From a bacterium (GTDB lineage: Bacteria; Actinomycetota; Acidimicrobiia; Spongiisociales; ZC4RG35), in NCBI GenBank assembly GCA_028819345.1, contig JAPPLW010000031.1, positions 1-43,619 of the forward strand: a DNA stretch of 43,619 bases, in the 5' to 3' direction. Below, piece by piece: positions 8,793 through 18,071 of this stretch. A model generated the notes under the pieces. It saw nothing but the letters and a program-made list of their open reading frames with translations. It had not been told where the DNA came from and searched no databases. Each line of letters begins with the position of its first letter. Position 1 is the stretch's first letter. The translations under genes were made by a program, and so were the position numbers.

Positions 8793-10015
8793 CGGCCGAG
8801 TCTCAATTCGTGTAGGCGGGATCGTGTCCATATGTACCAGCCGATGATCCAGATTGCACCTGCCAGGACGGATCCGGCCAGGAATAGGAACACCCCGTCC
8901 CAGGCGTCCTGGTCGACGAGCCTTCCCACGATCGGTGATCCTGCGCCGCCGCCCAGGTTGAAACCCAGCGAATAGATACCGCTGACCAACGCCACGCCTG
9001 TGGGAGAGGTCATCCTGGGAAACAGGCTGAGCACGATGGAGGATGACGCGCCGACCAAGGCGGTGGCTAAAGCTACGGTGGCGAATCCCGCCAGCAGACC
9101 GGATGCCTGGCTGACCATCGCCAGTGCCGCTGCGGTGGCTCCCAGCACCAGGGCGCCCCTCTGGGCGGCGCCCGGACCGCGGGAGTATCGAAACCAGCGC
9201 CCGATGGCCAGGATGGCCCCGATGGCTATGGCCGGCATGGCGGCGGAGAGTAGTCCGGAACGGCCCACCGCCTGGTTGTGCACCTCTACGAAGTAGGCAG
9301 GTGTCCACACCACCAGCGCGACGAACGCGGCACCCAAGGCCACCGCCGGGGGGAGGAGTCCTAACGCTCGGGCGATCGAGGCACGCGGGCGGTTGGCATC
9401 CGATGACGGTTGGATCGGATCGCGCACTCCGATCCACCAGGCGACGCCGGCCGGAATCAGAACGATGCCGGCGGCCATGAACACGGCTGCGACCCCGCCC
9501 TGTTCGACGATGAAGCCCCCCAGGGCGAAGGTGAGAGCGGTCCCGGCTACGAAGGAGGAACCGAACGAGGAGATGATCCGCCCTGCTCCTTTCTCGGATA
9601 CCCAGCGGCCTATTGCTCCCATGATTGGTGTCCATCCCATGGCCTGGAAGATGCCGTTGGCCGACCAGATGACCAGCGATAGGACGAAGTTCTCGATGGT
9701 CAGGATGAAGAGGACGTTCATCAGCCCGCTCCCCACCAGGCCCAGTCCGACCAGGAGGCGTGCGCCGATCCGGTCGGCCAGGATCCCTACCGGGAGCGCC
9801 GACAGCGAGTACACCCAGAAGAACCCGGCCGCCAGAGCGCCGATGCGAATGGCGTCGAGTCCCTGTTCCTCCCCGAGTCCGGGGACTGCAACAGAGAAGT
9901 TGACCCTCCCCATGTAGTAAAGGGCGTACACCGACCATCCGGCGACGATCAGGCCCCAGCGGGTGTCGTTGCCGGGCGTGGAGATGGACCCACCGGAAGG
10001 ACCGGAGCGGGCCAA
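8789..10015 (-). CDS. Major facilitator superfamily transporter
   Basis: A 408-residue integral membrane protein with about 12 hydrophobic segments. The N-terminal half has the pattern GWSVYALYYMGRVNFSVAVP and a loop 2-3 motif (GILADRIGARLLVGLGL) like the OPA/anion-cation symporter branch of the MFS, which carries organic anions and phosphorylated sugars. The first codon is a TTG at 10015 preceded by AGGGA. No ATG is available before the first membrane helix. The gene begins 7 bp after the ABC ATPase gene and ends in a 4-base overlap with the nucleoside phosphorylase gene. The substrate is probably related to the pathway of this operon, but this is only contextual. Confidence 0.8.
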   Translation of the reverse strand: MARSGPSGGSISTPGNDTRWGLIVAGWSVYALYYMGRVNFSVAVPGLGEEQGLDAIRIGALAAGFFWVYSLSALPVGILADRIGARLLVGLGLVGSGLMNVLFILTIENFVLSLVIWSANGIFQAMGWTPIMGAIGRWVSEKGAGRIISSFGSSFVAGTALTFALGGFIVEQGGVAAVFMAAGIVLIPAGVAWWIGVRDPIQPSSDANRPRASIARALGLLPPAVALGAAFVALVVWTPAYFVEVHNQAVGRSGLLSAAMPAIAIGAILAIGRWFRYSRGPGAAQRGALVLGATAAALAMVSQASGLLAGFATVALATALVGASSSIVLSLFPRMTSPTGVALVSGIYSLGFNLGGGAGSPIVGRLVDQDAWDGVFLFLAGSVLAGAIWIIGWYIWTRSRLHELRLGR

Positions 10016-10022
10016 GGGGTCC

Positions 10023-11099
10023 CTACGCAGTCGTGGCGCCGGCGGGTTGTTCGGCGGCGTTCGGCCCCAGGACCCAGATCTTGTCGGGATCGAAGCGCAC
10101 CGGGATATTGTCTCCGTCGGCGAACAACTTGACCTGTCCGGGTTCGGTTACCGCCTCGATCTCGATGTTTCCGATCCTGATCTGAAAGCGCGCGTAGCGT
10201 CCCGCGTATACGTGGGATAGCACGGTGCCGGAGACGCTGTTCTCGCCTCCTTCGCCCAGGTCGACCGCTTCGGGGCGGATGCTCAGCACTGCGTCTCCTT
10301 CGGGAACCAGCGAATGCGGCGCTCGGAACTTGCCGATGGCGGTGGTCATCTCGCCGCTTTCGTACCGGCCCGGGATGAAGTTGGTGCCGCCGAAGAAGGT
10401 GGCGATGTCGACGGTGTTGGGCGTGTCGTAGAAGGAGTCGGGAGCGTCGAACTGCTGGAGGCGCCCGTCGAACAGCAGCGCCACCTTATCGGCCAGGACC
10501 ACGGCTTCTTCCTGGTCGTGGGTGACGAACACGGTGGTGATCCCCATCTCGGTCTGGATCCTTCGGATCAGGACGCGCATCTCGTCGCGGAGGTGCGCGT
10601 CGAGGTTGGAGAGGGGCTCGTCCAACAGCAATACGTTGGGCTGGACTATCAGTGCGCGGGCCAGGGCGATCCGTTGCTGCTGTCCGCCCGAGAGCTGGTT
10701 GGGCTTTCGGTCCTCGAAGCCGGGGAGCTGCACCAGGTCCAGCATGTCCTCGACCCGCGATCTGATCTCTTTTTTGTTCACTTTGCGCATCTTCAAGCCG
10801 AAGCCGATGTTGTCGGCGATGTTCATGTAGGGGAACAAGAGGTAGTTCTGGAACACCATCACCGCGCCGCGCTCTTCGGGCTTGATGCTGAGGATCGAGT
10901 CTCCGTCGAAGAGGATGTCCCCCGCGGTTGGCCGGAGGAGGCCTGCGATCATTTTCATGGTGGTGGTCTTCCCGCATCCCGAGGGTCCCAGGAGGGCGGT
11001 GAGCTTTCCGGACTCGATCTCCAGGTCCAGGTTGTCGACGGCGGGGGGCGACTTCTGGTCGAAGATCTTGGTCAGTCCGCTGAGTGTCACTTGGGTCAT
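10023..11099 (-). CDS. ABC importer ATP-binding protein, PotA/UgpC type
   Basis: A 358-residue ATPase. Walker A GPSGCGKTT lies at about residue 38, the signature LSGGQQQR at about 137, Walker B LLLDEPLSNLD at about 157 and the switch His in VFVTHDQEEA. A C-terminal TOBE-type beta domain from about 240 to 350 is usual in the importers for polyamines, iron and sugars. The start ATG (11097-11099) overlaps the stop of the adjacent permease gene by four bases. It energises uptake through the two permeases encoded directly upstream. No binding-protein gene is present in the operon; the best candidate in the window is the lipoprotein at about 25.9 kb. Confidence 0.9.
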   Translation of the reverse strand: MTQVTLSGLTKIFDQKSPPAVDNLDLEIESGKLTALLGPSGCGKTTTMKMIAGLLRPTAGDILFDGDSILSIKPEERGAVMVFQNYLLFPYMNIADNIGFGLKMRKVNKKEIRSRVEDMLDLVQLPGFEDRKPNQLSGGQQQRIALARALIVQPNVLLLDEPLSNLDAHLRDEMRVLIRRIQTEMGITTVFVTHDQEEAVVLADKVALLFDGRLQQFDAPDSFYDTPNTVDIATFFGGTNFIPGRYESGEMTTAIGKFRAPHSLVPEGDAVLSIRPEAVDLGEGGENSVSGTVLSHVYAGRYARFQIRIGNIEIEAVTEPGQVKLFADGDNIPVRFDPDKIWVLGPNAAEQPAGATTA

Positions 11100-11944
11100 A
11101 TGTTGCCGATACCTCCTACTGCGGCGCTGTCGCCGGACAGGTACTTGGAGCTCAGTAGCAGCACCAGTATGCCCGGCAGGATGAAGACCACGCTCAGCGC
11201 GCCGGCGATGGCTGGTTCGGAGCGGGCGAAATTGAACAACAGGATGGGGAGGGTCTCCACCTGTCCGTCACCGATCAGGAGGGTGAGGACGTACTGGCTC
11301 CAGGAGATCAGGAAGGTGAACAGCGCGCCCACCACCACGCCGGGGAAGACCGCCGGCAGGGTGACGTAGCGCTGGGTGGCCCAGCGTCCCGCGCCCAGAG
11401 AGCGCGCCTGGAGTTCGTAGTCGACGTCGTAGTTGGCGTAGACGCCGGACATCACGAGCGTCATGTAGGGGAGGGTGGGCACCAGGTGGACGAGCGTCAC
11501 CCCCAGGATGTTTCCCGAGAGGCCGTAGCGGATGAACATGGTATCGATGCCGAGCACCACCGCCAGGCCGGGGACGATGATGGGCGCGAGGATCAGGACC
11601 TCGACGATGCGCTTTCCCTTGAAGTTGTGGAGTCCCAGCGCCCGGCCGGCCGGCACTCCCAAGAGGACCGAGAGGACGGTGCAGAGGAGGGCGATCAGGG
11701 TGGTCTGCCCGGTGGCGCCTATGACGTTGTTGGTGGGGGAGATCACCTGTTCCCAGGCGCGGGCCGAGTATTCGCTGGGCAGGATGTCGGGATAGAACCA
11801 CCGGAAGCTGATCGACCAGATGAAGAGCGGCACCATGGGCGCCACCAGGAAGGCGAGAAGGCCCATGATCCCCGCCCAGCGCAGGGTGGTCCGCCCGATG
11901 GTGCGGGGGGCTATGCCGGGGAGGGGAGCGGGCGCGGTGGTCAT
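11096..11944 (-). CDS. ABC importer permease (second subunit, PotC-like)
   Basis: A 282-residue inner-membrane protein with about six transmembrane segments. It has the EAA-loop that contacts the ATPase (YELQARSLGAGRWATQRYV, followed by TLPAVFPG) and belongs to the BPD/MetI permease family. It starts 16 bp after the other permease gene and overlaps the ATPase start by four bases. Family resemblance is to the spermidine/putrescine, iron and YnjC-type importers; the substrate cannot be told from the sequence. Confidence 0.85.
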   Translation of the reverse strand: MTTAPAPLPGIAPRTIGRTTLRWAGIMGLLAFLVAPMVPLFIWSISFRWFYPDILPSEYSARAWEQVISPTNNVIGATGQTTLIALLCTVLSVLLGVPAGRALGLHNFKGKRIVEVLILAPIIVPGLAVVLGIDTMFIRYGLSGNILGVTLVHLVPTLPYMTLVMSGVYANYDVDYELQARSLGAGRWATQRYVTLPAVFPGVVVGALFTFLISWSQYVLTLLIGDGQVETLPILLFNFARSEPAIAGALSVVFILPGILVLLLSSKYLSGDSAAVGGIGNI

Positions 11945-11960
11945 GGCATGTGTCCCACGG

Positions 11961-12845
11961 TCATTCCCTGATGTAGACCCGGGAGAGTTTCATGTAGGCC
12001 ATGATCAGGAGCGTCGAGATGAAGGCGATCACCATGGCCATGGCCATCGCCTGGGGACGCGCGGCCAGGTCGACGTCGGTGTAGCTCTGGTAGGCGAGGA
12101 CCGGGAGCGCGGCGGGGAAGGTGCGTCCCAGGAGGTAGGGGATCTCGAAGGCGCCGAAGGTGAAGGCGAACACGATCACCGACGCCGAGACCACCCCGGG
12201 CATGATCAGGGGGAGGGTGACCTGGCGGAAGGCCTGCCAGCGGTTGGCGCCCAGGGAGCGCGCCACCGACTCGTAGTCCTCTCCGACCGATAACAGGATG
12301 GCGAGGACGATCACCCCGATGAAGGGGATCTCCTTCCACACGTACTGGATGATGATCCCGATCGCCCACGGGTCGAACACCATGGCGGGGAAGTCGGCAG
12401 GGCGTTGGATGAGGTCGAGGCCGGTCATGATCCGCGATACCAGCCCGCTGTTCTGGAACAGGTAGAGCACTCCGATGGCGCCCACCAGGTGAGGGATGGT
12501 GAGGTTGAGGGAGAAGAAGAAGTGGACGATGCGCTTTCCCCGGAAGGCGGGACGGAGCAACAGCGCGGAGGCGACCGCCAGGATGCTGGCGATCAGGGTG
12601 GAGGTGAAGGCGATGTGGAAGGTGAGCACCAGGCTCTGGAGGAACCCGTTGTCGGTGAATATCGCGAAGTAGGCGTCGAAGTTGAAGTCGTTCAGCCCGA
12701 TCAGGGGGAAGTAGTTGAGGCTGCGCAGGAATCCGGAGGCAAGGCCTCCCAGGAAGAGGAGGACGATGACGGCCACCGCAGGGGCGAGGAGGACCGAGAT
12801 GCTGAGCCGCTCGGCGCCCCTCTCGGACAGACGGAACCTGTTCAT
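11961..12845 (-). CDS. ABC importer permease (first subunit, PotB-like)
   Basis: A 294-residue membrane protein with about six transmembrane segments and an EAA loop (YESVARSLGANRWQAFRQVT followed by LPLIMPG). It is the partner of the permease encoded just downstream, and the two probably form a heterodimeric channel. The ATG at 12845 lies 33 bp after the alcohol dehydrogenase gene, so the transporter is embedded in the catabolic operon. An importer inside a sugar/nucleoside operon suggests uptake of the pathway's substrate. Confidence 0.85.
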   Translation of the reverse strand: MNRFRLSERGAERLSISVLLAPAVAVIVLLFLGGLASGFLRSLNYFPLIGLNDFNFDAYFAIFTDNGFLQSLVLTFHIAFTSTLIASILAVASALLLRPAFRGKRIVHFFFSLNLTIPHLVGAIGVLYLFQNSGLVSRIMTGLDLIQRPADFPAMVFDPWAIGIIIQYVWKEIPFIGVIVLAILLSVGEDYESVARSLGANRWQAFRQVTLPLIMPGVVSASVIVFAFTFGAFEIPYLLGRTFPAALPVLAYQSYTDVDLAARPQAMAMAMVIAFISTLLIMAYMKLSRVYIRE

Positions 12846-12878
12846 GCCGGCCGCTTGTCTTTCACTTCGGTTGATCCT

Positions 12879-13922
12879 TCACGTCGGTTGACCGTTCACT
12901 TCGATCATCACTTTGACCGCACCCGTCCCGCCCTGGAGGGCCGTGTCCATCGCTTCGGCGGCGAACTCGAGGGGGAAGCGGTGGCTCACCAGCCGGTCTC
13001 CCCGGATCCGTCCCGAGCTCAGTAGGTCTATGGCCTCGGGGAAGGCGTCTCGTCCCAGGTAGATGGGGATGACCGTGCTTTCCCGGGACTGGGCGAGCAT
13101 AAGGTTGAAGGGGATGCGTTCGGTGATGTTGACGCCGACCGCGATCACCCGGCCGCTCGGGCGGACCAGTTCCATGGCGGTCTCGAGGGTCCGGGCACTT
13201 CCCACCGCCTCGAAGGCGATGTCGGTGCCTGCCCGGTCGGTGGCTTGGCGGATCTCTTCTGTTTCCATTCCCCGGACATTGATTGCGGTGGTGGCGCCCA
13301 GGGCCTCGGCGATGGCGAGGCGGCCGGGGTCGATGTCGGTGATGTGGACGTCCCCGGCGCCGTAGGCGCGGCACACCGCCAGGATCAGAAGGCCGATCGG
13401 CCCGGCGCCGATGATGGTGACCGTCTCTCCGGGTCGCAGTCCGCTCCGGCGGACGGCGTGGACCGCGATCGAGGTGGGCTCGACCAGAGCTCCCAGTTGG
13501 AAGTCCATGTCGTCCGGCAGAGGGTGGAGGCCCCGGGCGGGGACCACCACCGACTCCTGGAGTGCTCCGTCGGTGTGGGGGGACCCGGTGAACGAGATGT
13601 GGGGACACAGGTTGTAGACCCCTCTGTTGCAGGAGTCGCAGTCCCAGCAGGGGAGGATGGGTTCCACCGCCACGTGGGTGCCGACCGGGACGGTTTCGGT
13701 GTCCGGTCCGATCTCTTCGACCACTCCGGCGAACTCGTGGCCCAGTACGTGGGGCTCTGTAACCCGCCAGTCTCCTATCCGGCCTTCCTTGTAGTAGTGG
13801 AGGTCGGACCCGCAGATCCCCACCAGGCGGGGGGAGACCAATACCTCGTCCGGTCCGGGTTCTGGGACCGGGCGCTCTTCGATCTCGAGTCCGCCCTCGG
13901 GGTGGAGCACCGCGGCTTTCAT
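12879..13922 (-). CDS. Zinc-dependent alcohol/polyol dehydrogenase (MDR family)
   Basis: A 347-residue medium-chain dehydrogenase of the sorbitol/threonine dehydrogenase type. The catalytic zinc site is seen in GICGSDLHYYK and GHEFAGVV. The structural zinc site is PCWDCDSCNRGVYNLC. The nucleotide fold has GAGPIGLL followed by an acidic residue (DVHITDIDPGRL), which favours NAD over NADP. The ATG (13920-13922) overlaps the nucleoside hydrolase stop by four bases. In this operon it would interconvert a polyol and a ketose or aldose. MDR enzymes of this type oxidise tetritols and pentitols ahead of DhaK-type kinases in known pathways, which fits the neighbours. Confidence 0.85.
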   Translation of the reverse strand: MKAAVLHPEGGLEIEERPVPEPGPDEVLVSPRLVGICGSDLHYYKEGRIGDWRVTEPHVLGHEFAGVVEEIGPDTETVPVGTHVAVEPILPCWDCDSCNRGVYNLCPHISFTGSPHTDGALQESVVVPARGLHPLPDDMDFQLGALVEPTSIAVHAVRRSGLRPGETVTIIGAGPIGLLILAVCRAYGAGDVHITDIDPGRLAIAEALGATTAINVRGMETEEIRQATDRAGTDIAFEAVGSARTLETAMELVRPSGRVIAVGVNITERIPFNLMLAQSRESTVIPIYLGRDAFPEAIDLLSSGRIRGDRLVSHRFPLEFAAEAMDTALQGGTGAVKVMIEVNGQPT

Positions 13923-15052
13923 CGGGTGCGGGCACCTCCGGTGAGGCTCTGCAGCTGAGCTCGGACGCCGGGGAGAATCTCGTCCTGTCGGTCGAGCTTT
14001 TCGATCAGGTCTCCGTAGATGGCGTCGCGGTTGATGTCGATCGCCTCCAGCATGGTTGGAGCGTCCGCACGTTGCCGCCAGACCAGGTTGTCGTCCAGGC
14101 GGGGGGTTTGCACGGTGCGGGTGGGGACCCAGTGTCGGTTGATCAGCCAGGCGATGTTGATCAGGTCCCAGACTATCCAGGACTGGCCGGGGAAGAACTT
14201 GACTCCGCGGTCGATGCGGATCGGGTTGTGGGTGTAGAGGTGGTAGAGATAGTCCCCGATCTCGCCCTTGCCACGGAAGTAGGCCTCCATCTCGGGGAGG
14301 GAGATCACCAACTGCGCGCCGATGTAGAAGCCCGGGAGGTACACCAGGGGGACCCCTGAGTCGTAGAGGAGCCGGGAGGCGTGGGGGTCCTGGACCAGGT
14401 TGAGCGAGGTGTGGTTTGCAAAGTCGGTCCAGGTGGGAAAGCCCGAAGTCCAGCTCACCACCATCTTGGTGGCGATCTCGGGCGCCATCAGGAGAGCAGA
14501 CGAGACATTGGTGACGCACCCGATCGCCACCACGTGCAGGGGTCTCTCGTCGTTCGCCAGGGCTAACTCGATGATGCGTTCCGCGCCTTCGCTTCGGACG
14601 GGGACGTCGGGAGCGGACATGTACCGGTCGGCGCCGCGGAATGCCACGCCCTCGGAGGGAAGGCCCATCTTGGAGAGGACGGTCTTGATCTCCTCGTAGG
14701 AAGTCTCCATCCCCTCGGCGGGACCCCACATCTCCATGGTGGCCGGATCGATGCCCTCTGCGATCAGGTGGCGGGCCCAGTAGCCCATCAAGTTGTCCGA
14801 GCCGGGCTCGCGGCCCGCCCGGAGGGCCTCTGCGGCCTCCACCACCCGCTCCCGGTAGTGAAGGTGGCCGAAGGGCTCGGCGACCACCGCCTCCACTTCG
14901 ATCCGCTCGGGGGAGAGGAGAGCCCAGGCCATGGCGAACTGGTCGTCGATCTCGTTGTTGGTGTCGGTGTCGATCAGTACCCGGGTCGGCCCCTCCACGT
15001 CGGCGAACATCTCCCGGCGGCGTTCCTCACTTACATTCGGAAATACGGTCAC
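13919..15052 (-). CDS. Inosine-uridine nucleoside hydrolase family protein
   Basis: A 377-residue protein with the N-terminal calcium-binding signature of nucleoside hydrolases in an extended form, DTDTNNEIDDQFAMAWALL, and a late WDLINIAWL segment that would supply the last metal ligand. The family hydrolyses the N-glycosidic bond of nucleosides to give a base and free pentose. The 'NNE' insertion in the first motif differs from the classic DTDPGIDD and marks a less studied subgroup, so the true substrate may be another N- or C-riboside. It overlaps the dehydrogenase gene by four bases and follows the aldolase gene by 16 bp. Confidence 0.75.
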   Translation of the reverse strand: MTVFPNVSEERRREMFADVEGPTRVLIDTDTNNEIDDQFAMAWALLSPERIEVEAVVAEPFGHLHYRERVVEAAEALRAGREPGSDNLMGYWARHLIAEGIDPATMEMWGPAEGMETSYEEIKTVLSKMGLPSEGVAFRGADRYMSAPDVPVRSEGAERIIELALANDERPLHVVAIGCVTNVSSALLMAPEIATKMVVSWTSGFPTWTDFANHTSLNLVQDPHASRLLYDSGVPLVYLPGFYIGAQLVISLPEMEAYFRGKGEIGDYLYHLYTHNPIRIDRGVKFFPGQSWIVWDLINIAWLINRHWVPTRTVQTPRLDDNLVWRQRADAPTMLEAIDINRDAIYGDLIEKLDRQDEILPGVRAQLQSLTGGARTR

Positions 15053-15068
15053 ATCCAGCCTTTCCTGC

Positions 15069-15947
15069 TCACTTCCGACTTCTCCAATCTACACCCTCGG
15101 CCAACGCGATTGAATTCAGCTGTCGCAGACGAGCGGCGGCGTCATCCAGAGTTCCCTCGCCGGTGGCGGCCTCCCTCCATATCGCCCGACCGCCCAGGAA
15201 GCCCGAGGCGCCGGCGCGGCAGGCCACTTGAAGTTGACGGCGGAACAGGTCGTAGTCGCCGCCCTCGGACAGGATCGCCCAGGGGACCGGGCTGAGTCTG
15301 TCTATTTCCGCACAGGCCTGGGCCCAGGATTCTTCGGAGGTGTTCTCGGCCGGCTCGGGGAACTGGAGCTTCAGGACGTCGGCGCCCAGGTGTCCGAAGA
15401 GCCTCACCCCCTCCAGGACCGCTTCGCTGCGTTGGTCGGGGTGGTGGTAGAGCGCCAGGGGCTCGGCGAAGAGCGGCATGTCCTTTTGCCGGCACTGGTC
15501 CACCACCTCGGTTACGAAGGCCTCCGCTTTGGTGCTGTCGCCGCCGGGCTCGAAGAACATCGAGATCTTGACGGCGTCCACTCCGAGGCGGGCGGCTCTC
15601 TCCACGCTCCAGCCGGGCAGGAACCGGGGAGCGGTGAGCACGTCCGCGTAGTCGCCGTCCTCGATGCCGAGGATCAGGCCGGTCTCCGACAATGCGCCCG
15701 AGCGGGTGAAGGCGGTCCCCTCCAGGAACCCGGGGTCGATCAGCATGGCTCCCCCCGCCGGTCCCAGGCCGTTGATCAGGGGCAGTTTGGCCGCCCAGAT
15801 GTCTTCTGTGCTCATCGAGTCGGGATCGTCGGGTCGGACGGTGGCTGCGAACGATCCGACATGGTCGATGGCCAGCACCGCGAAATGCCCGGAGGGGGTG
15901 GCTGCCTTCTGGAGGCGGGCCGACCGGAGCGACGAGGTTTGGTCCAT
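15069..15947 (-). CDS. LacD/YihT-type class I aldolase
   Basis: A 292-residue TIM-barrel aldolase related to tagatose-1,6-bisphosphate aldolase LacD and sulfofructose-1-phosphate aldolase YihT. Two lysines are in the expected strands: K127 (GVDAVKISMFFEPG) and K193 (GADVLKLQFPEP), the second at the place of the Schiff-base lysine. AIDHVGSF near residue 28 fits the N-terminal active-site strand. It would split a ketose 1-phosphate or bisphosphate into DHAP and an aldehyde. Position between the isomerase/kinase genes and the nucleoside hydrolase gene suggests it performs the last carbon-splitting step. The exact substrate is unknown. Confidence 0.75.
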   Translation of the reverse strand: MDQTSSLRSARLQKAATPSGHFAVLAIDHVGSFAATVRPDDPDSMSTEDIWAAKLPLINGLGPAGGAMLIDPGFLEGTAFTRSGALSETGLILGIEDGDYADVLTAPRFLPGWSVERAARLGVDAVKISMFFEPGGDSTKAEAFVTEVVDQCRQKDMPLFAEPLALYHHPDQRSEAVLEGVRLFGHLGADVLKLQFPEPAENTSEESWAQACAEIDRLSPVPWAILSEGGDYDLFRRQLQVACRAGASGFLGGRAIWREAATGEGTLDDAAARLRQLNSIALAEGVDWRSRK

Positions 15948-15982
15948 GAGGCCTTTCGGATAGGTTCTTGGATGGGTTCCGG

Positions 15983-17425
15983 TCAGGCGTTCAGCCCGTC
16001 TATTTGCAGGTAGTCCTTCATGGGTACCGGACGGGTGGTGCGCATGCCGAGCCAGGCGGCCACCTCCGCAAGCTCGGAGGAGAGGTCGCCTTGGGCCACC
16101 GCGAAGTGATGCTCGTGCCCCTGCACCACCGCGGTGTTCACCAGGTCGTCCAGGTTGATCGGCTCGCCCGAGAGCCGGAAGTTCGAGAACCAGCCGCGGG
16201 TCCCCTCGAAGCCGGCGTTGCCGGTCTCGACCACGTCGGCGGTGGCGATGAACATCTCGGTGAAGTCGTCACCGGCATAGGCGATGGTGGTCTTCTGGGG
16301 AGCGAAGCGGAGATCGCCCGACACTCCGTAGGTCACGTCGGACTTCCTGCCCAGGGTGACGTGGTCGACCCAGCGGATCCCGTTGTCGCCTCCGAAGTGG
16401 CGGGGAGTGACCCCGCAGTGCCAGAAGAGTGCCGCGTCGGACGCCTGGTCGAGGGCGGTTAGGTCGAGGAGCGTGGAGGAGCCGTGGATCTGCGACATCG
16501 AGTTCATCAACAGCATGGTGACGGCTCCCGGGACGTCTCCTTCACAGGACACCGCGAAGCCGTCCTCTGATCCGAGGAGGCTGTAGGCCATACAGGGGGC
16601 CATGTGATACTCCTCCTGGAAGGTGGGCCAGCACTGCACGGCCAGCGCGTCGTAGCCCTCGTCTTTGATCAGTTGGCCCAGCGCCAGGTAGACCCGGGCG
16701 TTGCGGTCCATTCCCAGGGAACCGGCGGTCACCTCGGTGGCCAGGTCGGTGGCCGTCCGGACCATCGACTGGGCCGATTGGGCGTCGATGGCGCGGGCGA
16801 GGTCCACCACCTCGGAAATGGAGTGGGTCCCGATGGTGACGCCGAAGCGGTCCTTCAGCCGGTCCTCGTCGAAGTTCATGTTGTAGAAGCCCGGCGAGAT
16901 GCCGCCGATCCACCCGATCCGCGCCGACGCCATGGTCTTGATGCCCTGCAGTGCCCGGATGGTCACCCGGAGGCGGCGGTCGGTGTCGGGTTCGTCGATG
17001 TGGCCGAAGAACCACTTGTAGGGGATCTTCTTCTCCGACAGGTGGCGGCGGATGATGGAGGCGTAGTGGCTGGCCGACACCAGGGAGTGCAGCTGGATGG
17101 ACCCCTCCAGGACCGGCTCGGGAGTGGCCCAGATGCCGAGACGGGGCGCCACCTCGGCCAGCGGTTCCAGCAGTTCTCCCGAGGCGCAGGCGGCGGTCTG
17201 CAACAGGAGGAAGTCGATCTGCTCGTCTTTGAGGCGAGCCGCCACCTCCATGGCGGTGTCCATGTCCGGGACGCCGCTGTCTATCGCCACCAGGTCGAAG
17301 CCGAACTCGCCCGCCAGGGCCTCGAGGCCCCTGATCGCCCGGCCGTACTGGTCGTGCTCGTCGGCGTAATAGGTGCCGAACGCCACCCCCACATAGCCGA
17401 TCTTCACTCGACGTTCAATCTTCAC
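15983..17425 (-). CDS. L-fucose/L-arabinose isomerase-like protein
   Basis: A protein of about 480 residues with the fold of the fucose/arabinose isomerase family, which interconverts aldoses and ketoses with a divalent metal. Recognisable active-site parts are FQEEYHMAPC, CEGDVPGAVT and a C-terminal GHEHHFAVAQGD. The longest open frame starts at 17506, but that would lie deep within dhaL. I prefer GTG at 17425, overlapping dhaL by 11 bp (GTG at 17407 is the alternative). Relatives include sulfoquinovose isomerases, but no sulfosugar kinase or reductase is nearby. In this operon it most likely makes the ketose that DhaKL phosphorylates. Confidence 0.75.
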   Translation of the reverse strand: MKIERRVKIGYVGVAFGTYYADEHDQYGRAIRGLEALAGEFGFDLVAIDSGVPDMDTAMEVAARLKDEQIDFLLLQTAACASGELLEPLAEVAPRLGIWATPEPVLEGSIQLHSLVSASHYASIIRRHLSEKKIPYKWFFGHIDEPDTDRRLRVTIRALQGIKTMASARIGWIGGISPGFYNMNFDEDRLKDRFGVTIGTHSISEVVDLARAIDAQSAQSMVRTATDLATEVTAGSLGMDRNARVYLALGQLIKDEGYDALAVQCWPTFQEEYHMAPCMAYSLLGSEDGFAVSCEGDVPGAVTMLLMNSMSQIHGSSTLLDLTALDQASDAALFWHCGVTPRHFGGDNGIRWVDHVTLGRKSDVTYGVSGDLRFAPQKTTIAYAGDDFTEMFIATADVVETGNAGFEGTRGWFSNFRLSGEPINLDDLVNTAVVQGHEHHFAVAQGDLSSELAEVAAWLGMRTTRPVPMKDYLQIDGLNA

Positions 17426-18065
17426 CGGTTGAGTCCTCTTCAGCAGTCTCGGCCCAGGCCTCGAATATAAGCGCCACGGTACAGGCGCCCGGGTCTTCGG
17501 TCCCAATGCTCTGTTCGGCGGCGTAGCGGGCCCTCCCGGCCCGGGGTTCCATGGAGGCGGTGGACGCCGCTCCCTGTCGGGCGGCCCGGGCGGCGGCGTG
17601 GAGTATCCGGGCCACAGAGGCTCCTTCTCCTGATGCGGTTCGGGCTCCGTCCACTGCCGGTGTGAGTGCGTCCACCATGGTCTTCTGGCCCGGCTCCACT
17701 TTCCCGATCCGCATCACCCGGGTTAGTCCCTTCTCCATGCCGGTTACCATGTCCGCGGGAGTGGCGGGGTTGTCGGACCTGTTCAGTTGTCCCCCGATGG
17801 CGCCGAAGAAGGATCCGAAAAGCGCTCCAGCGGCGCCGCCAACCGCGTCATGGAAAGCCCGGCCGGTGGCCCTGAAGACCTCGGCGGGGGTGGGATCGTC
17901 CAACGCTTCGATTCGTTCCATCGCCTCCGAGAGGGCGGTGGCCATGTTCACCCCGTGGTCACCGTCGCCGGCCACCGCGTCCAAGCGGGAGAGTTCGTCC
18001 TGGTGGTCGCTCACCCGCCGCCGGGCGGCGTCGACCAACCTTCTTGAAAGGTCTCCGTCCAACAC
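17415..18065 (-). CDS. dhaL: DhaL-type nucleotide-binding subunit of a ketose kinase
   Basis: A 216-residue all-helical DhaL protein. The magnesium/nucleotide site is D29-x4-D34-x-D36 (LDAVAGDGDHG), and the glycine-rich GGAAGALFGSFFGA loop follows. The DHA kinase family transfers phosphate to the substrate held covalently by DhaK. It begins 6 bp after dhaK ends, so the two proteins are made together. A DhaM phosphotransferase gene is not in the window, so the phosphate donor (ATP, or PTS through a distant DhaM) is open. Confidence 0.85.
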   Translation of the reverse strand: MLDGDLSRRLVDAARRRVSDHQDELSRLDAVAGDGDHGVNMATALSEAMERIEALDDPTPAEVFRATGRAFHDAVGGAAGALFGSFFGAIGGQLNRSDNPATPADMVTGMEKGLTRVMRIGKVEPGQKTMVDALTPAVDGARTASGEGASVARILHAAARAARQGAASTASMEPRAGRARYAAEQSIGTEDPGACTVALIFEAWAETAEEDSTGED

Positions 18066-18071
18066 CGCCGG

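Noticed and set aside
8797-9938. Long minus-strand frame that extends the nucleoside phosphorylase upstream through the MFS gene
   Set aside because: The extension is an Arg/Gly/Pro-rich shadow of the MFS gene; the ATG at 8792 with a stop/start overlap is the natural start.
10314-11369. 351-codon plus-strand frame opposite the ABC ATPase
   Set aside because: It is a composition artefact of high-GC antisense DNA: low-complexity content and no domain, while the minus strand encodes a complete ATPase.
15069-17425. Sulfoquinovose pathway, because the aldolase resembles YihT and the isomerase resembles sulfoquinovose isomerases
   Set aside because: No sulfofructose kinase of the PfkB type, sulfolactaldehyde reductase or sulfoquinovosidase is present; the kinase is of DhaKL type and nucleoside enzymes are in the same operon.
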